A stretch of DNA of 38,261 nucleotides from NCBI GenBank assembly GCA_020435705.1, contig JAGQZG010000004.1, positions 1 to 38,261 on the forward strand, written 5' to 3'. Positions 24,914 through 31,581 of this stretch are shown here, one piece after another (position 1 is the stretch's first letter; the number at the start of each line of letters is the position of its first letter). This DNA is from Mangrovimonas sp. Lineage in GTDB: Bacteria; Bacteroidota; Bacteroidia; Flavobacteriales; Flavobacteriaceae. A program made the translations under genes and the position numbers. Below the pieces are notes generated by a model. That model did no database searches, was not told the DNA's origin, and saw only the letters and a program-made list of their open reading frames with translations.

Positions 24914-26725
24914 TTATACCTCTAATGATTTTAGTTTGTTTTGAACTTTTTCCTGAATGTTTGAAATGGTTTGAATCACGTCGGATTTTATGTGAATATA
25001 CCCATCCAAACCCGCTTGGTTTAATTGGTCAGTAATACCCACAGGATTACCTGCCAGTAAGAGTATTTTGTTCGTGTCCTGGGCTCTGAATGCTTTTACG
25101 AACGCCAAAGCACTTTCTTCATAATCAGGATCGGAACTACAAATCACAACGACGTCCGACTCTGAATTGGCACTGCCTTCTGCCGCCTTCAGAGCGTTTT
25201 CAAAACTTTTTTCTTGCCAAATTTCAAATCCGGAAACCCCTAAAAAGTCATACGAAAAAGCGGCTCTGGCTTTACGCATGGTCAAATTGCCATAACTGGT
25301 TAATTCCACTATAGGGCGTTTGCCTGTTTCTTCAACCAACTTTTCAGTTGTTTTTCTCACCGCTTCTATTTCCAACGAAGCTCTTCTGGGAGTCAGTAAC
25401 TTCGGATTGTTCAATTCACCCGAAGAGAGCAGTTGTGAAGCTATGGTTTCCATTAAATTTGGATACTTGTTCACCCCTACCATGGGCAACCTTCTTTGAC
25501 TGATAAGCTTAATTTTTTCTTGTCGAATTTCACTTATTTGTTTCTGAATCACTTCATTTTCAAAAGCTTGATAAAAACCACCATACTGTTCAATCTCCTT
25601 GAAAAGTTCCAAGGATTTTTCAGCAATCTTGGTAGTGATTTCTTCAATGTAGTAAGCTCCATCAACAGGGTTGGCTACTTTGCCCAAATAGGACTCTTCA
25701 CGCAAAATTGTAGAAATGTTTCCTGCAATTCTAGATGAAAAGTCGGTAGGAGCTTTAAATTCCTTATCGTAAGGATCTATTAAAACGCCATCTACATTAC
25801 CCAAAATAGCCGACATTGTTTCGGTGGTAGCCCGCAACATATTGGTATGCGCATCGGTCACCGATTTGCTCCACACCGATGTTTTAGCAGTCATCAAAGG
25901 ATTGAATTCCGTTACCCTATATTTTTTGGCAATGAGCTTCAACAGACTATGAAAGGCTCTAAACTTGCCTATTTCAATAAAAAATTCAGAAGCAATACCC
26001 AATTGAATAGCTAGGTTATTGAAAATCACTTCTTCAGAAACGCCCCTATTCAAACATCCATCTGCCACAAAAACCAAGGCGTTTAACGTATAGGCCACTT
26101 CCTGAACTTGGTTTGAACCAGAATCCAAAAACGGCGTTCCAGATATGGTAAGGGCTCTAAAATTTGGATAGGAACTACTCTTATTGATGAATTTTACTAC
26201 GGCATCCAAAGCAGCACTATTCAAGCTTCCTTTGGTTACATACTTGGTCAAAATTCCCAAATCCAAGTACCCCTTAAGGTTCTTTTTACTCGTTAGGTTT
26301 TTTTCAGCATACTCAAAGAATCCATCAACAACAGCTTGGGTTTCACTTTCAACTACCAGTGAAACAGCTATGGTATTCAAGTCAATTCCCTTAAATAGCT
26401 GCTCTAAAGAAACCGTTTCCTTGAAATCAAAAACAAGTCCCGTCATGCCTTCTTTAATGGCCAAAAGCGCTTCGTTATTAGCCTTTTCAACATTCGTCAC
26501 AGGAATGGTCCTGAAATTTATTAACGCTTGGGAGTTTTCACCAGTACCCGCTAGGAAATCTACCTTATCATCAATCGTATAAAAAGGTTGGAAGGTTAAT
26601 CCATTTAAATTTTTCCAAACCAATTTATTAAAGTCTTCACCCTTTAGATCTAGGGTCACTTTATCTATCCACTGCTGCTTTGTAACAGGTGTGAAATCTT
26701 GAAAAAGCTTGTGGTTCGAATTCAT
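24914..26725 (-). CDS. mutA: methylmalonyl-CoA mutase, small (non-catalytic) subunit
   Basis: A 603-residue protein related to the large subunit but strongly diverged. It keeps the barrel-like part, for example ALTISGTPFLDSG, FNPLMTAKTSVWSKSVTDAHTNMLRATTE and IAGNISTILREESYLGKVANPVDGAYYIEE. In the C-terminal Rossmann-like domain (about 485-600) the DxHxxG cobalamin motif is absent, as expected of the small subunit, which only supports the catalytic chain. It is therefore not a broken copy of mutB. It follows the OadB-type gene by 29 bases, so the mutase is probably co-transcribed with the decarboxylase genes. Confidence 0.94.
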   Translation of the reverse strand: MNSNHKLFQDFTPVTKQQWIDKVTLDLKGEDFNKLVWKNLNGLTFQPFYTIDDKVDFLAGTGENSQALINFRTIPVTNVEKANNEALLAIKEGMTGLVFDFKETVSLEQLFKGIDLNTIAVSLVVESETQAVVDGFFEYAEKNLTSKKNLKGYLDLGILTKYVTKGSLNSAALDAVVKFINKSSSYPNFRALTISGTPFLDSGSNQVQEVAYTLNALVFVADGCLNRGVSEEVIFNNLAIQLGIASEFFIEIGKFRAFHSLLKLIAKKYRVTEFNPLMTAKTSVWSKSVTDAHTNMLRATTETMSAILGNVDGVLIDPYDKEFKAPTDFSSRIAGNISTILREESYLGKVANPVDGAYYIEEITTKIAEKSLELFKEIEQYGGFYQAFENEVIQKQISEIRQEKIKLISQRRLPMVGVNKYPNLMETIASQLLSSGELNNPKLLTPRRASLEIEAVRKTTEKLVEETGKRPIVELTSYGNLTMRKARAAFSYDFLGVSGFEIWQEKSFENALKAAEGSANSESDVVVICSSDPDYEESALAFVKAFRAQDTNKILLLAGNPVGITDQLNQAGLDGYIHIKSDVIQTISNIQEKVQNKLKSLEV

Positions 26726-26754
26726 AATATGTTCTTTTTACTTTACTATTCAAT

Positions 26755-28077
26755 TTACCCTAAGAAACTTAGTATAATACCTGCGGCAATAGCCGATCCT
26801 ATAACACCAGACACGTTAGGCGCCATGGCGTGCATGAGTAAATAATTATGTTTATCGGCCTTGATACCTTCGGAGCGTACCACTCTTGCACTATCTGGAA
26901 CTGCAGACACACCAGCTGCTCCAATGAGTGGGTTAATCTTATTATCCCCTTTGAGAAATAAATTCATGAACTTGGCAAATAGCAAGCCACCCATGGTTGC
27001 GATAACGAATGAGATAGCCCCTAGACCAAAAATCAACATCGAATCTTTAGTGATAAAGATATCGGCTTGTGTTGAAGCCCCCACAGTAACCCCCAAAAGG
27101 ATAGTTACAATATCAATCATTTTTGTTCTGGCGGTTTCTGCTAACCGTTCAGTTCTTCCAGATTCCTTCAATAAATTACCAAAAAATAACATTCCAAGCA
27201 AAGGCAACGCACTAGGCGATATAAAGGTAGTAAGTAATAACGCAACTACAGGGAAAATCATTTTTTCTTTTTGGGAAACCGCTCTAGGTGGTTTCATTTT
27301 TATGACCCGTTCTTTTTTGGAAATTAACAACCTCATAATTGGCGGCTGAATTACAGGCACCAATGCCATATAGGAATAGGCCGCAATGGCTATAGGACCA
27401 ATTAAGTTTTTCACAGTGGTACCATCTGGTAAAATATTAACTCCGTTGGCCAGCTTGGAAGACAGGAAAATGGCTGTTGGCCCATCGGCCCCACCAATGA
27501 TTCCTATGGCGCCTGCTTCCGGTAAATTGAACCCTAAATAAAGCGCTCCTAGGAAAGTTCCAAAAACCCCAATTTGAGCCGCAGCACCCAATAACATCAG
27601 TTTAGGATTGGCAATAAGCGAGGAGAAATCGGTCATAGCGCCAATTCCCAAAAAAATCAATGGAGGATAAATTCCTTTTACCACACCAAAATAGAGGTAA
27701 TTCAATACAGAACCAGACTCGTAAATCCCCGTTTGATTTCCAGCCACAAAAGGAATATTACCAATAATTACCCCTATTCCGATGGGAATTAATAAAAGAG
27801 GTTCGTAATCAAACTTAATGGCAAGATAAATAAAAATGATCCCTATTAAAATCATGATTATATTTCCCCAAGCTACGTTTGCAAACCCTGTATATTCATA
27901 AAAATGCTTTATTCCTTGAAAAGCTTCAGAAATAAAGCTTTCTCCTGTTTCTTCAGAAGATTGGCTTACCGTAGTTGTAACCAGCGTTGAACTTGCCGAA
28001 TTGTTGGTAAGTCCCAAAACTGGTCGCATAGAAATCAGCAATGTCACTACCCCAAAGAATACTATTATTTTTTTCAT
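26755..28077 (-). CDS. Na+-translocating decarboxylase beta subunit (OadB/MmdB type)
   Basis: The membrane subunit that couples decarboxylation of the carboxybiotin carrier to Na+ export. The start is best placed at the ATG at 28077 (440 residues); an in-frame TTG eight codons upstream is less likely. After a hydrophobic leader (about 1-22) and a Ser/Thr-rich stretch come roughly ten membrane segments with OadB motifs: YPPLIFLGIGAMTDFSSLIA, GAIGIIGGADGPTAIFLSSK (containing the GGADGPT ion-site region), and GAAGVSAVPDSARV near the C-terminus. It sits 57 bases after the biotin carrier gene. The N-terminal leader is longer than in Klebsiella OadB, as I would expect for Bacteroidota versions. Confidence 0.93.
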   Translation of the reverse strand: MKKIIVFFGVVTLLISMRPVLGLTNNSASSTLVTTTVSQSSEETGESFISEAFQGIKHFYEYTGFANVAWGNIIMILIGIIFIYLAIKFDYEPLLLIPIGIGVIIGNIPFVAGNQTGIYESGSVLNYLYFGVVKGIYPPLIFLGIGAMTDFSSLIANPKLMLLGAAAQIGVFGTFLGALYLGFNLPEAGAIGIIGGADGPTAIFLSSKLANGVNILPDGTTVKNLIGPIAIAAYSYMALVPVIQPPIMRLLISKKERVIKMKPPRAVSQKEKMIFPVVALLLTTFISPSALPLLGMLFFGNLLKESGRTERLAETARTKMIDIVTILLGVTVGASTQADIFITKDSMLIFGLGAISFVIATMGGLLFAKFMNLFLKGDNKINPLIGAAGVSAVPDSARVVRSEGIKADKHNYLLMHAMAPNVSGVIGSAIAAGIILSFLG

Positions 28078-28133
28078 TTTCTTTTGTTTTAATTCTTTCA
28101 AAAGCTATATAGCCTGGAAAGACATTGCTTAAT

Positions 28134-28559
28134 CTATTCTATTTCAATCATTACATCGCCTTGTAAAACCTGTTGGCCTTGCTGAATGTGTATTGTTTTA
28201 ACTACGCCTCCTCTTTCGCAAACAATATTGTTTTCCATTTTCATGGCTTCCAAAACCAGCAGAACATCATTAGGCTTAACGGTATCTCCAACTTTCACTT
28301 TAAGAGCCATTACAACGCCAGGCAGTGGTGCTGTAATTTTATCGTTTGAAGTAGAGCTGGGTTTCATTTTTACTGGTTCTGTTGGCACTACACCAGAAGG
28401 TCTTCTTACCAATGTTGGTGTTTTTTTGACACTGATGTCTTCTTTCATTTTAACCGAGTATCCTGTCCCATTTACTTCAAGTTCTATGGTGTTGTTTTCT
28501 TGAGAAAGAATTTTAACACTATAGCTATTTTCGTTTATTTTGAATGAGAAATTTTTCAT
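28134..28559 (-). CDS. biotin carboxyl carrier subunit (decarboxylase gamma/BCCP type)
   Basis: A 141-residue biotin carrier. The C-terminal biotinyl domain (about 70-141) has the motif LEAMKMEN, in which Lys107 should carry biotin. The middle (about 45-70) is the usual Pro/Ser/Lys-rich flexible linker, and the N-terminal 40 residues form a small beta-rich segment. It should shuttle CO2 from the carboxyltransferase to the OadB-type membrane subunit. No biotin carboxylase gene is present, which fits a decarboxylase rather than an ATP-driven carboxylase. It lies 27 bases after the OadG-type gene in the same operon. Confidence 0.92.
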   Translation of the reverse strand: MKNFSFKINENSYSVKILSQENNTIELEVNGTGYSVKMKEDISVKKTPTLVRRPSGVVPTEPVKMKPSSTSNDKITAPLPGVVMALKVKVGDTVKPNDVLLVLEAMKMENNIVCERGGVVKTIHIQQGQQVLQGDVMIEIE

Positions 28560-28586
28560 GATTATTGTTTTATCTTATAGATTGAA

Positions 28587-28949
28587 CTAAAGTTTTCTAC
28601 TATACACACCATAAATTTTGGAACTCCAAGGTGAATATAATTTTCTAGCCTGCTTAATGGTTAAAATAGCATTTTCTTTATCGTGTCTTTCATCCAGATA
28701 CATATGAACCGCAGCAGAAATGGCCGCCGCTATCTCACCTGTAAACTCTTCGTTGACCTTTGAAGAAATTTCATTGATTTTTTTATCAGGCCCTTTCGTG
28801 ATTATCTTGTATATATATAGTAAGAATGGAAGTCCGAACTTAAAAAACAAGGTTAAAAGCAAGAGGCCACTAAAAACTATCAACAAACCTGTAATAAGGA
28901 TAATATAACCTTCGTCCAGAGTATTATTATATAAAAATATAGGTCTCAT
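28587..28949 (-). CDS. OadG-family small membrane subunit
   Basis: A 120-residue protein with one strong transmembrane helix (about 14-40, ILITGLLIVFSGLLLLTLFF) and a cytoplasmic tail with EIAAAISAAVHMYLDE, the EIxAAISAA-type segment typical of OadG/MmdD. In related enzymes the small subunit holds the carboxyltransferase to the membrane subunit and speeds up the reaction. The start codon shares one base with the stop of the preceding carboxyltransferase gene (TAATG), implying coupled translation. Small size and low conservation make OadG proteins easy to miss; the context makes this call firm. Confidence 0.88.
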   Translation of the reverse strand: MRPIFLYNNTLDEGYIILITGLLIVFSGLLLLTLFFKFGLPFLLYIYKIITKGPDKKINEISSKVNEEFTGEIAAAISAAVHMYLDERHDKENAILTIKQARKLYSPWSSKIYGVYSRKL

Positions 28950-30508
28950 TATAATGGAATATTTGCGTGTTTTTTAGGCGGATTAGTCTCCTTTTTATTG
29001 GCTAGCAGCTCTAAAGCTCTCACTATCCTAAACCTTGTATTTCTAGGCTCAATTACATCGTCAATGAAACCGTACTTAGCCGCTACATAAGGGTTGGCAA
29101 ACTTGGCCGTATACTCATTTTCTTTTTCCAGTATGTATTGGCTCTTTTCATCGGCATCTTCAATCTTACGGATATTGGAACCTTCCAAAACCTCTACAGC
29201 GCCTTTGGCTCCCATAACTGCAATTTCAGCTGATGGCCAAGCATAATTCAAATCGCCTCGCAATTGTTTACAGCTCATCACATCGTGGGCACCACCATAA
29301 GATTTACGTAGGGTAATGGTTACCTTGGGCACAGTAGCTTCACCATAGGCAAAGAGCAGTTTAGCACCGTGAAGAATGATTCCCGCATACTCCTGTCCTG
29401 TTCCTGGCAAGAATCCAGGCACATCAACCAAGGTTACCAACGGAATATTGAACGCATCACAATAACGTACAAATCGGGCCGCTTTTCTGGAAGCTTCACA
29501 ATCAAGAACACCAGCATAATATTTAGGCTGGTTTGCCACAATACCTACTGATTTCCCATTGAAACGGGCAAATCCAACAACTATATTTTTAGCATAATTT
29601 CTATGTACTTCCAAAAACTCTCCATTATCTGTTATAGTTGTTATGATATCCAAAACATCATACGCCTGATTAGGATTTTCAGGAATAATCGTGTTCAAGA
29701 TATCGTCCAATCTATCTATAGGATCGGATGTTGGAACCATTGGTGGATCTTCCAAATTATTGGATGGCATGTAACTTAACAGCTTTCTGATAAGCATTAA
29801 GTTGACTTCATCATTTTCGGCCAAGAAATGCGAAACACCGGATTTTGTTGAGTGAATGGTTGCACCGCCCAATTGTTCGGTGGTGACCACTTCTCCGGTT
29901 ACCGCCTGAACCACTTTTGGCCCTGTGACAAACATGTAACTTGTTTGTTCGGTCATGATCGTGAAATCGGTCAAAGCTGGCGAATAGACCGCCCCACCGG
30001 CACAAGGTCCTAAAATAGATGATATTTGAGGAATGAGTCCTGAAGCCATAATATTTCTTTGGAAAATTTCGGCATAACCCGCCAAAGATCTCACACCTTC
30101 TTGAATACGAGCACCACCACTATCGTTAAGTCCAATAACGGGAGCACCCATTCTCATAGCCATGTCCATTATTTTACAGATTTTCAAGGCATAGGTTTCA
30201 GAAAGTGATCCTCCAAAAACCGTAAAGTCCTGTGAAAACACGTACACGATTCTACCGTCAATAGTGCCATGTCCTGTAACCACACCATCGGACAGGTACT
30301 GTTCTTTATCCAAGCCAAACGATTTTGTTCTGTGGGTGACAAACATGTCAAATTCTTCAAAACTGTCTTCGTCCAGTAGAATTTCTATTCTCTCACGGGC
30401 GGTTAATTTTCCTTTGGCGTGTTGTGAATCGATTCGTTTTTCACCACCGCCTAACCGTGCCTCGGCTCTTTTTTGAATGAGTTCGTTTATTTTATCTTGA
30501 GTTGCCAT
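28949..30508 (-). CDS. mmdA: carboxyltransferase subunit (methylmalonyl-CoA decarboxylase alpha / propionyl-CoA carboxylase beta type)
   Basis: A 519-residue acyl-CoA carboxyltransferase with two crotonase-like halves. The CoA and biotin sites include [22 protein letters not shown] and the oxyanion-hole region [13 protein letters not shown] in the N half. The C half has [19 protein letters not shown] and SYGGAHDVM. The start is the ATG at 30508 ([10 protein letters not shown]); an in-frame TTG three codons upstream is less likely. By sequence alone it could be propionyl-CoA carboxylase beta. The OadG, biotin carrier and OadB genes that follow, and the absence of a biotin carboxylase, favour methylmalonyl-CoA decarboxylase. 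It transfers the carboxyl group of (S)-methylmalonyl-CoA to biotin. Confidence 0.93.
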   Translation of the reverse strand: MATQDKINELIQKRAEARLGGGEKRIDSQHAKGKLTARERIEILLDEDSFEEFDMFVTHRTKSFGLDKEQYLSDGVVTGHGTIDGRIVYVFSQDFTVFGGSLSETYALKICKIMDMAMRMGAPVIGLNDSGGARIQEGVRSLAGYAEIFQRNIMASGLIPQISSILGPCAGGAVYSPALTDFTIMTEQTSYMFVTGPKVVQAVTGEVVTTEQLGGATIHSTKSGVSHFLAENDEVNLMLIRKLLSYMPSNNLEDPPMVPTSDPIDRLDDILNTIIPENPNQAYDVLDIITTITDNGEFLEVHRNYAKNIVVGFARFNGKSVGIVANQPKYYAGVLDCEASRKAARFVRYCDAFNIPLVTLVDVPGFLPGTGQEYAGIILHGAKLLFAYGEATVPKVTITLRKSYGGAHDVMSCKQLRGDLNYAWPSAEIAVMGAKGAVEVLEGSNIRKIEDADEKSQYILEKENEYTAKFANPYVAAKYGFIDDVIEPRNTRFRIVRALELLANKKETNPPKKHANIPL

Positions 30509-30524
30509 AAGCTTCAATGTTTAC

Positions 30525-30935
30525 TTAGTTTTCGTTTTTTGAACATAGTTCGGTGAGCACTCCCAGTGTTGACTTGGGGTGAAGAAAGCCAATGTTCAAA
30601 CCTTCGGCTCCTTTTCTTGATACTTTATCTATCAATTCCACGCCTCGTTCCTCGGCTTGTTTCAAAGCCGTATTTGTACTGTTTACCGCAAAGGCAATGT
30701 GATGAATCCCTTGGCCTTTTTTGGCAATATACTTCCCAATGGGACCATCGGGCGAGGTGCTTTCCAACAATTCAATTTTTGTATCACCAACCAAGAAAAA
30801 AGCCGTTTTCACTTTTTGGTCCACGACTTCTTCTATTGAGTAACATTTCATTCCTAAAACATTTTCATAATACTTGATTGCTTCATCCAAATTTTCAACA
30901 GCAATTCCAATGTGTTCAATGTGAGAAATATTCAT
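30525..30935 (-). CDS. mce: methylmalonyl-CoA epimerase
   Basis: A 136-residue VOC/glyoxalase-fold enzyme that interconverts (R)- and (S)-methylmalonyl-CoA, linking the mutase to the decarboxylase. It has HIEHIGIAV at the start (His8 as metal ligand), KIELLE in the middle, GQGIHHIAFAV (His79) and the C-terminal GVLTELC (Glu129), consistent with the metal site of the family. It is the first gene of a seven-gene minus-strand run with gaps below 90 bases. It follows a strong candidate promoter with an activator-like palindrome at 30985-31028. Length matches known epimerases. Confidence 0.96.
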   Translation of the reverse strand: MNISHIEHIGIAVENLDEAIKYYENVLGMKCYSIEEVVDQKVKTAFFLVGDTKIELLESTSPDGPIGKYIAKKGQGIHHIAFAVNSTNTALKQAEERGVELIDKVSRKGAEGLNIGFLHPKSTLGVLTELCSKNEN

Positions 30936-30984
30936 GATTAAAAATTTTACTTGATTTTTTAAAGATTCCCTTGAAATTATACCT

Positions 30985-31028
30985 CAAAATTAGGGTAGAC
31001 TTCCTCCTTAAATTATGATGTAAATCAT
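30985..31028 (-). promoter_or_regulatory. methylmalonyl-CoA operon promoter with ATGAT-N4-ATCAT palindrome
   Basis: On the minus strand a perfect TAATTTTG (30992-30985) lies 49 bases before the mce ATG. No TTG stands at the -33 position. The palindrome ATGAT-N4-ATCAT (31015-31028, extendable by one base pair each side to TATGAT...ATCATA) is centred 29.5 bases upstream of the first T of the -7 element. The peroxiredoxin promoter at 17331-17374 has exactly the same motif and distance. Half-site and 4-base spacer resemble FNR-type boxes (TTGAT-N4-ATCAA). Confidence 0.6.
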
Positions 31029-31116
31029 ATTATTTCAACTATTTTTACTGAGTTTTCCAACGAAAACGTTGTAATTTCACGGTTGAAAAATTTTAACATT
31101 TTGTTTAGTGATTAAA

Positions 31117-31144
31117 ATGAGTTTTGAAACTCATGGAATTTTTT
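31117..31144 (+). terminator. hairpin with T-run directly before the dgkA start codon
   Basis: ATGAGTTT-TG-AAACTCAT (31117-31134) forms an 8-bp stem, followed 4 bases later by six T residues (31139-31144), and the dgkA ATG is at 31149. The form is that of an intrinsic terminator, but it lies in the dgkA leader, so it could act as an attenuator or simply block antisense or upstream transcription. The 2-base loop means the inner pair probably stays open. Confidence 0.4.
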
Positions 31145-31148
31145 ATTT

Positions 31149-31517
31149 ATGTCAGAAAAGGAATCGTTTTTAATGAACCGAATAAGAAGTGTAGGCTATG
31201 CTTTTAAGGGAGCATTTCTTCTTCTAAAAACCGAAGCGAGCATCCAAATTCAATTTGTAATTGCTATTTTGGTGACCATTGCTGGTTTTTATTTTAAAAT
31301 TTCGGCAACGGAATGGATCATGCAAATTTTCGCCATAGGCTTGGTCATGGGGATTGAAGGTCTCAATACGGCCGTGGAATCCATAGCCGATTTCATTCAT
31401 CCTGAGCACCATAAGAAAATTGGCTTTATCAAGGATATTTCTGCAGGTGCTGTTTTTATTGCAGCAATAGTTGCCATTATCATCGGTTTTATTATCTATT
31501 TCCCTAAACTTTTTTAA
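31149..31517 (+). CDS. dgkA: diacylglycerol kinase family protein (DgkA/undecaprenol kinase type)
   Basis: A 122-residue inner-membrane lipid kinase with three hydrophobic helices (about 35-53, 57-72 and 98-118) and the family motif EGLNTAVESIAD (usual form ELLNSAIE) followed by KDISAGAV. Relatives phosphorylate diacylglycerol or undecaprenol, recycling lipids used in envelope synthesis; the substrate here cannot be told. It starts at the ATG at 31149, just after a hairpin and T-run. The ftsK gene follows 64 bases later with its own likely promoter. Confidence 0.9.
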   Translation: MSEKESFLMNRIRSVGYAFKGAFLLLKTEASIQIQFVIAILVTIAGFYFKISATEWIMQIFAIGLVMGIEGLNTAVESIADFIHPEHHKKIGFIKDISAGAVFIAAIVAIIIGFIIYFPKLF

Positions 31518-31527
31518 ATACCAAGAG

Positions 31528-31560
31528 TTGGCATTTAAACGTTAGTAATTTGTATTTTTG
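31528..31560 (+). promoter_or_regulatory. Bacteroidota-type promoter of ftsK
   Basis: TTG (31528-31530), a 22-base spacer and a perfect TATTTTTG (31553-31560), 21 bases before the ftsK ATG. The spacer is at the long end of the allowed range. Confidence 0.55.
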
Positions 31561-31581
31561 TTCAAAATTTAGAACGCGTTA

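Noticed and set aside
24914..26725. mutA as a decayed copy of mutB because the DxHxxG motif is missing
   Set aside because: Small subunits of heterodimeric methylmalonyl-CoA mutases naturally lack the cobalamin motif; the frame is intact and the gene is in the expected operon position.
28949..30508. Propionyl-CoA carboxylase beta as the primary call
   Set aside because: The family is the same, but no biotin carboxylase is present and the OadG and OadB membrane subunits are, so a Na+-pumping decarboxylase is the better reading.
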